Positions 35,187 through 44,800 of a DNA stretch of 64,000 nt are shown here, piece by piece. Under the pieces are notes generated by a model that made no database searches, was not told the origin of the DNA, and saw nothing but the letters and a program-made list of their open reading frames with translations. The translations under genes were made by a program, and so were the position numbers. The stretch's first letter is position 1, and every line of letters starts with the position of its first letter. The stretch lies in assembly GCF_014280435.1 (NCBI RefSeq), contig NZ_CP060388.1, forward strand, positions 2,046,001 through 2,110,000. The letters are read 5' to 3'. Origin of the DNA: Sphingobium sp. KCTC 72723. GTDB taxonomy: Bacteria; Pseudomonadota; Alphaproteobacteria; Sphingomonadales; Sphingomonadaceae.

Positions 35187-37484
35187 ATGCGTATTTCCAC
35201 CGCACTTCTCATGGCGTCGAGCGCGTTCATCGCCCTGCCCGCCTTCGCGCAGGACGCCACGCCCGCCGCAGCCGAAGCGCCCGACGCGGCCACCATCATC
35301 GTGTTCGGCCGGGGCGAAACCCGGCAGGTGCAGGAAATCGGCGCGCGCGACATCGTAACGCTGACGCCCGGCACCAATCCGCTGAAAGCCATCGAAAAGC
35401 TGCCCAGCGTCAATTTCCAGTCGGCCGACCCGTTCGGCAATTATGAATGGTCGCAGCGCATCACTATCCGCAGCTTCAACCAGAACCAGCTTGGCTTTAC
35501 CTTCGATGGCATCCCGCTGGGCGACATGAGCTATGGCAATCATAACGGCCTGCACATTACCCGCGCGATCAGTTCCGAAAATATCGGCAGCGTGCGCGTG
35601 TCGCAGGGGGCCGGGTCCATCGGCACGCAGGCGACCAACGCGCTGGGCGGCACGGTGGAAAGCTTCTCGGTCGATCCCGCCGATGTGATGGGCGGGCAGG
35701 GCAACCTGACCTATGGCTCCAACGAAACCTGGCGCGGCTTTGCCCGGCTGGCGCTGGGCAGCCGCGACGGTATCCGTGCGCTCGTTTCCTACGGCTATGG
35801 ATCGACCGACAAATATAAAGGCACCGGCACGCAGGACCAGCATATGGGCAATGCCAAGCTGATCGTCCCCATCGGCGACGTGACGCTGGACGGGTGGCTC
35901 AGCTATTCGGACCGGCGCGAGCAGGACTATCAGGACATGTCGATGGGGATGATCAATCGCCTCGGCTATGACTGGGACAACACTTACCCCGATTATGCCC
36001 GCGCGATCGACTATGCCAGCCGCTACAATGACGTTGACGTGCGCAGCAACAGCGGCGGGTCGCCCTTCCCCGACGGCCGGTTCGATTATAGCGGCGCGAA
36101 TGTGGCGACGGGTCAGGTCTATCCCGGCAATGTCACCAGTGCGGACGACGCCTATTATGACGCGGCGGGCCTGCGCAAGGACTGGCTGGGCGCTGTCGGC
36201 ATCAGCGCGCCGATCGGCGATGCCGCTTCGGTCAAGCTTAAGGGCTATTATCACAATAACAAGGGCATGGGCCTGTGGGGAACCCCCTATGTCCCCAGCC
36301 CCAACGGCGTGCCGATGTCGGTGCGCACGACCGAATATCAGATGGACCGGATCGGTATGTTCGGCAGCGTCGATTTTGCGCTGGGCATCCAGAATTTCAC
36401 CGTCGGCGGCTGGTATGAAAATAACAAGTTCAATCAGGCGCGGCGCTTCTACGCCTTTGCCAGCCGGACCGAACCGGGCCTGAGCTTCCGCGATTATCCG
36501 ACCAATCCGTTCGCCACCCAATGGGCGTTCGATTTCACCACCGACACGATCCAATATCATGTGCAGGACAAGATCGACCTGGGCATGGTGACGATCAATC
36601 TGGGCTGGAAGGGGTTTCAGGTTACCAACAAGGCCGAAGCCGTCGTCCAGGCGACTTTCCCCGAAGGCAAGATCAAGGCGCGCGACTGGTTCCAGCCGCA
36701 CGCGGGCATCGCACTGGAACTTTCGCCCCAGGCCGAACTGTTCGGCGGCTTCACCCAGGCGACCCGCGCCTTTGCCAGCGCGACCACGACTGGTCCCTTC
36801 TCGACCAACCAGGCCGGTTTCGACGCGATCAAGAACAGCCTGAAGCCCGAACAGTCCGACACATGGGAAGCGGGCCTGCGCTATCATGACAGCCGCTTCA
36901 ACGGCGTGATCGGTGCCTATCTGGTCAATTTCCGCAACCGCCTGCTCGCGGTACAGGTCGGATCGGCGATTCAGGGCAATCCGTCCGCGCTCCAGAATGT
37001 CGGCAATGTCCGCTCCTTCGGCTTCGAAGCGGCGGGTGACCTGAAACTGGGCAGCGGTTTTGGCGTCTATGGGTCGTACAGCTATACCGATGCGACCTAT
37101 CGCAACGATGTATTGAACGGCAATGGCGTGCTGGTCGCCGCGATCGCGGGCAAGACCGTGGTGGACAGCCCCAAACATATGCTGCGCGGCGAAATCAACT
37201 ATGAACGCGAAGGGGCGTTCGGCCGGATCGGTGCCAACTATATGTCGCGCCGCTATTATACCTACACCAACGACCAGTCGGTGCCGGAACGGGTGATCGT
37301 CGATGCCTCCATCGGCTATCGCTTCACCGACAAGCTGGAATTGCAGCTGAACGCGACCAACCTGCTCGACGAACGCTATGTCGGGACGATCGGGTCGGGC
37401 GGCTTCGGCAATAGCGGCGATGGCCAGACCCTGCTGGTCGGCGCACCGGCGCAATTCTTCGCCACGGTGAAGGCGGGCTTCTGA
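35187..37484 (+). CDS. TonB-dependent outer-membrane receptor
   Basis: A 765-residue TonB-dependent receptor with a signal peptide (MRISTALLMASSAFIALPAFAQ), a plug domain (about 35-160, NPLKAIEKLPSVNF, IRSFNQNQLGFTFDGIPLG, GSIGTQATNALGGTVE) and a 22-strand barrel ending in the outer-membrane sorting Phe (FATVKAGF). NATNLLDERYVG is the usual late-barrel motif. It imports a large or scarce nutrient with TonB energy; the ligand is unknown. Its neighbours, an EEP phosphodiesterase and secreted proteins, make a phosphoester or phosphate-related ligand possible. GGGGGAC precedes the ATG. Confidence 0.92.
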   Translation: MRISTALLMASSAFIALPAFAQDATPAAAEAPDAATIIVFGRGETRQVQEIGARDIVTLTPGTNPLKAIEKLPSVNFQSADPFGNYEWSQRITIRSFNQNQLGFTFDGIPLGDMSYGNHNGLHITRAISSENIGSVRVSQGAGSIGTQATNALGGTVESFSVDPADVMGGQGNLTYGSNETWRGFARLALGSRDGIRALVSYGYGSTDKYKGTGTQDQHMGNAKLIVPIGDVTLDGWLSYSDRREQDYQDMSMGMINRLGYDWDNTYPDYARAIDYASRYNDVDVRSNSGGSPFPDGRFDYSGANVATGQVYPGNVTSADDAYYDAAGLRKDWLGAVGISAPIGDAASVKLKGYYHNNKGMGLWGTPYVPSPNGVPMSVRTTEYQMDRIGMFGSVDFALGIQNFTVGGWYENNKFNQARRFYAFASRTEPGLSFRDYPTNPFATQWAFDFTTDTIQYHVQDKIDLGMVTINLGWKGFQVTNKAEAVVQATFPEGKIKARDWFQPHAGIALELSPQAELFGGFTQATRAFASATTTGPFSTNQAGFDAIKNSLKPEQSDTWEAGLRYHDSRFNGVIGAYLVNFRNRLLAVQVGSAIQGNPSALQNVGNVRSFGFEAAGDLKLGSGFGVYGSYSYTDATYRNDVLNGNGVLVAAIAGKTVVDSPKHMLRGEINYEREGAFGRIGANYMSRRYYTYTNDQSVPERVIVDASIGYRFTDKLELQLNATNLLDERYVGTIGSGGFGNSGDGQTLLVGAPAQFFATVKAGF

Positions 37485-37492
37485 TCAAAACG

Positions 37493-37520
37493 GGCGGAGG
37501 GCCGGGTCCGGCCTTCCGCC
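37493..37520 (+). terminator. Hairpin after TonB receptor gene
   Basis: A 13-bp GC-rich stem with one G-T pair starts 9 nt after the stop codon. The loop is tight (2 nt unless the top pair opens) and no T run follows, so it may be a transcript-stabilising end and not a true intrinsic terminator. Confidence 0.45.
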
Positions 37521-37648
37521 TGACCACGCGCGCAACGATATGGCCCGTCATGCCCCAACCGGCATGGCGGGCCTTGTCGCATGGACGCGACAAAGCGTTG
37601 CGCGGAATATGTCGTTAATCTCAGCAAAGCCCTGCAACAGCAGGAAAA

Positions 37649-37723
37649 TGGTGACCCCTACGGGAATCGAACCCGTGTTTCAGCCGTGAAAGGGCCGCGT
37701 CCTAACCGCTAGACGAAGGGGCC
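37649..37723 (-). tRNA. tRNA-Glu (anticodon TTC)
   Basis: On the minus strand the sequence folds as a cloverleaf: acceptor GGCCCCT pairs with AGGGGTC, the D-arm is CGTCTAGCGGTTAGGACG, the anticodon loop is CTTTCAC with anticodon TTC, and the T-arm is CGGGTTCGAATCCCG. The CCA end is encoded. Length is 75 nt. It decodes GAA and GAG. It lies alone between the receptor gene and recJ. Confidence 0.97.
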
Positions 37724-37822
37724 ACTGGCGACGCCATCAAATGGCGCTGCGAAGCGAGGCGGGCATTAGGAGGAGACGGCGCGACGGTCAACCCCCTTTC
37801 CGCCAGTTATGATAATCGCGGC

Positions 37823-39589
37823 TCAATCGGCCCAGGCCGCGTCCTCCAGATGCAGCTCGGCAGCGGGGCGGCTGCCCCAGTCGTCGATCTTCGCGCGGCC
37901 CGCAACCCATAGCCGCCGGTCGCGCGGCGCACCCAATATCGCCTGCCCCAATTCCGTCTCGGCCTGGCGAAAGGCGATCGCCTTGAAGGATTTGCCATCG
38001 TCCCCGCCCAATATGGCGCGCAGATGGCCGTTGCCCACAATGTCCGCCTTGATCACCCGCATCGGCCCGGCGGCTATGCGTGGGGCGGGCCAGCCTGCAC
38101 CATAAGGGCCGCCCTGTTCGATGGCGGCGATATAGTCGGGATTGACGCCCGCCGGGGCCAGCACCGCGTCGATCAGCAGCGCCCGGTCGTCGCGCGCCCG
38201 CGCCACCGCGCCCTCCAGCCGTTCGCCCAGAAAATCGGCGAGCGCGTCGATCTTGCCTTCCTCGACCGTCAGGCCCGCCGCCATGGCATGGCCGCCGCCT
38301 GCGACCAGCAGTCCGCTATCCCTGGCCGCCAGCACGGCCGCGCCCAGATCGACGCCCGAAATGGACCGGCCCGACCCCTTGCCCACGCCCGCATCGTCCA
38401 GCGCGATGACAATGGCCGGGCGTCCGGCCTTTTCCTTGATTCGCCCGGCGACGATGCCAATGACGCCGGGATGCCAACCCTTGCCCGCGATCACCGCGAC
38501 GGCGCGATTGTCCTGCGCGGCGAGCAACGCTTCGGCTTCTTCCTGCACGCCCGATTCGATGGCGCGCCGTTCCTCATTATAGTGGTTGAGTTGCTGCGCT
38601 ATGTGCGCGGCTTCGGCGGGATCCTCCGTCGTCAGCAACCGCACGCCCAGATCCGCCTGCCCCACGCGCCCGCCCGCATTGATGCGCGGTCCCAGCGCAA
38701 AGCCCAGATCATGGCATAAGGGCGCACGCGTCAGACCGCTGGCGTCGATCAGCGCGGCCAGTCCGACATTGCGCCGCTTGCCCATGATTTTCAGCCCCTG
38801 CGCCACGAAGGCGCGGTTCAGCCCGCGCAATTGCGCGACGTCCGCCACCGTACCCAGCGCCACTATGTCCAGCAGGGCCATCAGGTCCGGTTCTTTGCGT
38901 GCCGCGAACCAGCCACGCGCGCGCAGCACCCGCACCAGCGCCGCGCCCAGCAGGAAGGCGACTCCTACTGCGGCCAGATGGCCATGGGTGGCCGCTTCCG
39001 CATTTTCGTCCAGCCGGTTGGGGTTCACCAGCGCCAGCGCCAGCGGCAGCGCTGTCGCGCATTTATGATGGTCGACCACCACCACATCCACGCCCACGGC
39101 GCGCGCCTGCGCCAGTGCATCGAACGCCTGCGCCCCGCAATCGACGGTGACGATCAGGCTGGCCCCCTCCCCCGCCAGCCGCACCAGCGCTTCGCCCGAC
39201 GGGCCATAGCCCTCCATCAGCCGGTCGGGGATATAGGGTCTGGCAGCCAGTCCCAGGTCACGCAGCAGCCGGATCAGCAGCGCCGCACTGGTCGCGCCAT
39301 CGACGTCATAGTCGCCGAAGATGCGCACATCTTCCTGATCGCGGATCGCATCGGCCAGGCGCTCCGCCGCAACGTCCATGTCCTGAAACAGGCTGGGGTC
39401 GGGCATGAAGGCGCGGATCGTGGGGTTACGGTGCGCGTCGAGCGCATCGCGCGGACAGCCGCGCGCCAGCAGCAATTGCGTCACCAGATCGTCGGGGACA
39501 AAGCCCGGATCGCGCGCATCCGCGCCGCCACCGCGCCATTTCCACGGTTGGCCAAGGATCGAACGGGCGACATTGAGTGCATAGGTCAT
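37823..39589 (-). CDS. recJ: Single-stranded-DNA-specific exonuclease RecJ
   Basis: RecJ is the 5'-3' ssDNA exonuclease of RecF recombination and mismatch repair. The DHH phosphoesterase motifs are clear: IFGDYDVDGATSAAL, VTVDCG, VVVDHHKC and the C-terminal DHHA1 motif GGGHAMAAG. At 588 residues from the chosen ATG (39589) it has normal length; GGAGCGCGGAC precedes that ATG, while the longer frame upstream has nothing similar. In many sphingomonads recJ follows glpX; here they are far apart. It is divergent from tamA. Confidence 0.95.
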   Translation of the reverse strand: MTYALNVARSILGQPWKWRGGGADARDPGFVPDDLVTQLLLARGCPRDALDAHRNPTIRAFMPDPSLFQDMDVAAERLADAIRDQEDVRIFGDYDVDGATSAALLIRLLRDLGLAARPYIPDRLMEGYGPSGEALVRLAGEGASLIVTVDCGAQAFDALAQARAVGVDVVVVDHHKCATALPLALALVNPNRLDENAEAATHGHLAAVGVAFLLGAALVRVLRARGWFAARKEPDLMALLDIVALGTVADVAQLRGLNRAFVAQGLKIMGKRRNVGLAALIDASGLTRAPLCHDLGFALGPRINAGGRVGQADLGVRLLTTEDPAEAAHIAQQLNHYNEERRAIESGVQEEAEALLAAQDNRAVAVIAGKGWHPGVIGIVAGRIKEKAGRPAIVIALDDAGVGKGSGRSISGVDLGAAVLAARDSGLLVAGGGHAMAAGLTVEEGKIDALADFLGERLEGAVARARDDRALLIDAVLAPAGVNPDYIAAIEQGGPYGAGWPAPRIAAGPMRVIKADIVGNGHLRAILGGDDGKSFKAIAFRQAETELGQAILGAPRDRRLWVAGRAKIDDWGSRPAAELHLEDAAWAD

Positions 39590-39764
39590 GTCCGCGCTCC
39601 TAGAGGCTTTCGCGCTTGTGCGGAAATGCTGTATGCGCACCCCCAGCTATTTTCGCGCTGTCGCAGAAATGCACCGCGTGACGGAACCGGGCTAACCCGT
39701 TGCGCGTATTGAACGTTTGTCGGCCTCTTTTACGGTTGGCGACATAAGGGGGCATTGCGATTTC

Positions 39765-41870
39765 ATGAGATACAGGCAGGCGCATTATGTTCGGGATGTG
39801 CTGCGCCTCGTCCTCGTCGCCGCCCTGCCCTTTCCGGCGCTGGCCCAAACGCCGCCTGCCCCCGCAGAAGTCCCCGCCCCCGCGGAGGCCGAGGAACCGA
39901 TCCTGCCCGACGACCAGTTCGAAGCGCGCCTGCCGAAGATGGAGGGGGCGGATCCAGCCGGGCCGCTGCCTACCATCGATAGCTGGCTGGACGCGCAGAT
40001 GCCGACGGGTGCCGCGACCGAGTTGCCTGCCGCGACGGAGCCAGCAGCGGAACAGGAACTCGCCCAGCCGCTGCCCGCGCTGAACAGTGTGACCGTGCCT
40101 GCCAACGTTGCAGATGATGCCGACCCGGACGCGAAGCTGCCCGACATTCGCTATGCCACGAGCATCGAGGGCTTTGGCAAGACGGGGCTGGAAGACGCAT
40201 TCCGCGCCGAATCCGCGCTGATCGACGGCAAGGGCAAGGCGGACACCGCCGCCATGGTGCAGGCGCGCGGGCAGGAGGATGAGGCGCTGGCCGTCCGCCT
40301 GTTCCATTCGGAAGGCTATTATGACGCGACGGCGCTGGCCAGTCTGGATCAGGCCGGCGACGGGACGCTGAAAGCCGTGATTTCGGTCACGCCGGGCAAG
40401 CGTTACAAGATCGGCACCATAGTCATCACCGCCGGGCCGACCGTGCCACCGACGCTGGTGCGCGACAGCCTGCCGCTTCAGACCGGCGATTATATCGTTG
40501 CCGCCAACGTCGAGGGGGCCGAAGCCAATGTCGCGCTGAAACTGCCCGAAACCGGCTATCCCTTCGCCAAGGTGGGGGAGCGGGACATATTGCTCGACGG
40601 CGCGACCGTGACCGGCGACTACAGGCTGCCCGTCGATGTAGGACCGCGCGGCACGTTCCGCGCGATCACCACTAGCGGCGACAAGCAGGCGTTCGGTGCC
40701 GACCATATGGAGGTCATCCGCCGCTACCGCCCCGGCGACCTGTATGACAGCCGCAAGGTGGACGACCTGCGCAAGGCATTGGTCGCTACCGGGCTGTTTT
40801 CCAGCGTCGCGGTGGAACCCGTGCGCACGGGCGAAGCGGGACCGGATGGCACCGAATATGTCGATCTGGCGGTCGAGCAGGAGGCCGGGCCGCCGCGCAC
40901 GCTGGCGGGGGAAGTGGGTTACGGCACGGGCCAGGGTTTCCGTGCGGAGGGGACATGGACCCATCGCAACCTGTTCCCGCCCGAAGGCGCACTGATCGCG
41001 GGCGTCGTCGCAGGCACGCAGGAACAAGGCGTATCGGGTATTTTCCGCCGCGCCAATGCAGGCAAGCGCGACAAGACATTTCAGGCAGGCGCGCTGATCA
41101 ACCATCAGAAATATGACGCCTATGAAGCGTTTACGGCGGGCCTGAACATCAGTTGGGCGCGACAATCGACGCCGATCTTCCAGAAGCGCTGGACCTACAG
41201 CTATGGCGCGGAAGTGCTGCTGTCGAACGAGCAGACGACGATCGACCCGGCGACGGGCCAGAACAAGCGGCTGACCTATTTCATTGGCGCAGTGCCGGTG
41301 CAGGTCGGCTATGACCGCTCCAACGATCTGCTGAACCCGACCAAGGGCTTCCGCGCCAATATCCGCGTGTCGCCCGAAGCATCGTTGCAGGGCAATGTGT
41401 CGCCCTATGTGCGCGGCACATTGGACCTGACCGGCTATTACCCCGTGTCCGACGGGCTGGTCATCGCCGCGCGCACGCGGCTTGGCACCATCAGCGGCGT
41501 TTCGCGCGATGACGTGGCACCGTCGCGGCGCATCTATGCGGGCGGGGGCGGGTCGGTGCGTGGCTTTGGCTATCAGGAACTGGGTCCGAAGGACGTTAAT
41601 AATGATCCCATCGGTGGCCGTTCCGTCAATGAATTTGCGGTCGAGGGGCGCTATCGCTTCGGCAATTATGGCGCAGTCGCCTTTGTCGATGCGGGTCAGG
41701 TCTATGACAGCGCCATCCCCAAATTTTCCGACATGCGGTATGGCGTGGGGATCGGCGGGCGTTTCTACACCAATTTCGGTCCGTTCCGCGCGGACATAGC
41801 CATGCCGATCAACCGGCAGCCGGGCGAATCTAAATTCGCCCTCTATATCGGTATCGGGCAGGCTTTTTGA
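39765..41870 (+). CDS. tamA: Translocation/assembly module outer-membrane subunit TamA
   Basis: TamA is the BamA-like outer-membrane barrel of the TAM complex, which helps insert certain outer-membrane proteins and, with TamB, moves lipids. A signal peptide (VLVAALPFPALAQ) is followed by a Pro/Ala/Glu-rich stretch (about 35-105), three POTRA-like domains (about 130-395; for example GKRYKIGTIVI, GDLYDSRKVDDLRKAL) and a 16-strand Omp85 barrel ending in ALYIGIGQAF. The L6 loop motif GGGGSVRGFGYQ is present. The start could also be GTG at 39798. The stop and the tamB start share TGATG. Confidence 0.92.
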   Translation: MRYRQAHYVRDVLRLVLVAALPFPALAQTPPAPAEVPAPAEAEEPILPDDQFEARLPKMEGADPAGPLPTIDSWLDAQMPTGAATELPAATEPAAEQELAQPLPALNSVTVPANVADDADPDAKLPDIRYATSIEGFGKTGLEDAFRAESALIDGKGKADTAAMVQARGQEDEALAVRLFHSEGYYDATALASLDQAGDGTLKAVISVTPGKRYKIGTIVITAGPTVPPTLVRDSLPLQTGDYIVAANVEGAEANVALKLPETGYPFAKVGERDILLDGATVTGDYRLPVDVGPRGTFRAITTSGDKQAFGADHMEVIRRYRPGDLYDSRKVDDLRKALVATGLFSSVAVEPVRTGEAGPDGTEYVDLAVEQEAGPPRTLAGEVGYGTGQGFRAEGTWTHRNLFPPEGALIAGVVAGTQEQGVSGIFRRANAGKRDKTFQAGALINHQKYDAYEAFTAGLNISWARQSTPIFQKRWTYSYGAEVLLSNEQTTIDPATGQNKRLTYFIGAVPVQVGYDRSNDLLNPTKGFRANIRVSPEASLQGNVSPYVRGTLDLTGYYPVSDGLVIAARTRLGTISGVSRDDVAPSRRIYAGGGGSVRGFGYQELGPKDVNNDPIGGRSVNEFAVEGRYRFGNYGAVAFVDAGQVYDSAIPKFSDMRYGVGIGGRFYTNFGPFRADIAMPINRQPGESKFALYIGIGQAF

Positions 41871-44800
41871 TGACGCAGGACGACACCCCGACCCAGACCG
41901 TGGTGATCCGGCAAGGGCGCCCGATGTGGCAGAAGATCGCGATCGGCATCGTCGGCCTTGCCGTCGCGCTGGTCGTGCTGGCGGCGGGCCTGCTGCTTGG
42001 CCTCAATAGCCAGCCGGGCAAGAAATTCCTGATCCAGCAGATCGCTGCGTTCAAACTGGAATCGGGCATGGCCATCGAAGTCGGGCGGATCGACGGGTCG
42101 ATCTACAGCGACATGGTGATCCACGATCTGGTCCTGCGCGATCCCAAGGGCGTGTTTGCGGTGTCGCCCCGCGTCCATGTCGTGTGGAAGCCGTTTCGTT
42201 ATGTGAACAATCACATCTCGGTCAGTCTGCTCGAAACCCCGCTCGTCGTGCTGGCGCGCAGCCCGCAGTTCAATGTGACCCCGACCGATCCCAACGCCCC
42301 GATTCTGCCCGATCTGGACATCGACGTCGACCGGATGAAGATTGGCAAATTCATCCTCGCAAAGCCGGTCATCGGCCAGAAGCGCGAAATCGCGATCGAC
42401 GGTGTGACTCATATCGCCGATGGCCGGGCGATCCTGTCCGCCGACGCCATCGTCGATAGCGGCGACCGCTTGCAAGCGAAGCTGGACGCGGTGCCGGACC
42501 AAAATCGCCTGGCCATGAGCGGCACGCTGACCGCGCCCAAGGGCGGCGTCATTGCCGCCATGTCGGGCCTGACCGATGGCATGACCGCGACGCTGGACGG
42601 CAAGGGGACGTGGCAGGCATGGGACGGGCGCATCATCGCCACCAGTCCCAAGGGTGAGCTTGCCAACATCGCCATCGCCGCGCGCGACGGCGCTTTTTCC
42701 GCCAAAGGCCCGGTCCGCCCCGGCCTGATCATGGCTGGCACCGTCGATCGGCTGACCGCGCCGCAACTGGACGTGGACCTGTTTGCGGGCCTTAACGAAC
42801 GGCGCGTGAACCTGAAAGCCACGCTGCGCTCTCCTGCTCTTTCCGCCGATGCGCAAGGGGGCGTCGACCTTGGCACGAGCCGCTTCAGCGCGCTGAAGAT
42901 CAACGCGGCGCTGCTGACCCCCGGCGCGATCATGGACAAGGTGAAGGGCCGCGACGTGCGCGCCGCCATCATCCTCGACGGGCCGATGGCGACGCCGTTC
43001 ATCGACTATGACATCACGGCCAAATATCTGGCGTTCGACGCGACCGGCATCGAAAATCTCAAAGCCAACGGGCGGGCAGTGATCGACGCGGACCGCATCC
43101 GCATTCCCGTCAGCGCGACCGCCAGCCGGGTGACGGGCCTTAACGCAGCGGCAGGCGGCCTGATGAACAATCTGCGGGTGAAGGGCGATTTCGCCTATGC
43201 GGGCGGGAAGCTTATCAGCGACAATCTCAAGATCGACAGCGACCGGATCGATGCCACCGCCATCATCCTGGCCGACCTCGACAACGCGCTTTATCGCGGC
43301 GCGCTGAAGGGTAGGGTCAATGATTATCGCATCGACGGCGTCGGCATCGTCAACCTGAACACCGACGTCAAGCTGGTCCCCGGACCCAAGGGCGGCTTTG
43401 GCCTGTCGGGGCGTTTCGGCGTGCGCACGGCGCGCTGGGACAATGCGTCGGTGCGCGATTTTCTGGGTGGCAACGCCATCGCCACCGGGCGCATAGGCAT
43501 GACATCCGAAGGCAAATTCACGCTGGCAGACCTTAAAGGTGCCGCGCCCAATTTCACCATCCGGTCGGGGTCGGGCAGTTACGACACGAACGGCCAGATC
43601 GCGTTCGACGCGACCGCTGCTTCGCGCCAATATGGCCCGCTGGCGCTGATCGTGCGCGGCACGATGGAACGGCCACAGGCGGTGCTGCGCGCGGCACGGC
43701 CCAATGTCGGGGTGCAATTGTCCGATGTCGTCGCCAAGCTGAACGGCGAAGCGGCCGGCTATCGCCTCGAAGCCACCGGCGGATCGCCTTATGGTCCTTT
43801 CTTCGCCAATGTCCTGATCCGCACCGCCAAAGGCCCGTTGACGATCGACATCGCCAAGGCGCGCTTTGCCGGAGTCGATATGGCCGGGACGGTGCAGCAA
43901 AGCGCCGCCGGTCCCTTCACCGGCCTGTTGAGCATGAACGGGTCCGGCATCACCGGCGCGGTGCGTCTGGCGGCCGTCGGCAAGGCGCAGGGGGTCGACC
44001 TCAACGCCACCGCCAGCAACGCCAAATTGCCCGGCGACGCGGAAATCGTGATCGGCCGCGCCATCGTCACCGCATCCATGGTGCTGACCGACCAGCCGCG
44101 CATCACTGCCGACGCGCAGATCGCCAATGCGGCCTATGGCGATTATGTCGTGCGCAAGGCGCGCGGCAGGATCGACTATCAGGGCGGGCGTGGCCGCGCG
44201 CAATTGGTCGCCGACGGCTCCAGCGGCGTGCCTTTCTCGGTCGCGCTCAACGCGGCCTTGCGCCCCAATCTCTACGCCGTCGCGTTGCAGGGGAAGGCCG
44301 GCAACATCCCCTTCCGCCTCGCCAACCCCGCCATCATCCGCACCGAAGCATCAGGCTATCGCCTGGAACCGGCATCGCTGGTCCTGCCGCAGGGCAAGGT
44401 CGATCTGGCCGGGCGGTTCGGCGGCACCACCGCATTGCAGGCGCGCTTCAAGGATTTCGACCTTGCCATCGCCAACATGGCCGCGCCGGGCCTGGGCATC
44501 GGCGGCAAGGCGACCGGGACGCTCGATTTTGCACAAAGCGGCAACGCCTTTCCCACCGCGACCACGCGCCTCGCCATCGTCGATTTCCGCCGGTCGAGCC
44601 TGACCGCCGTGTCGAACCCGGTGTCGATGCAGATCGAGGGCAAGCTGTCGGCGGCGGGCGGCGACCTGCGCGGCCTGATCCGCCGGGGCAGCAGCACGCT
44701 GGGCCGCTTCGTTGCGACCCTCGCCCCGCCCGGACCGGGCGCGGGATGGGCGCAGCAATTGCAGGCCGCGCCATTGGGCGGCGGCATCCGCTATGCCGGT

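Noticed and set aside
35106..37454. 782-codon minus-strand frame opposite the TonB receptor
   Set aside because: Antisense shadow of a certain receptor gene; composition is His/Arg/Ala-rich without recognisable domains.
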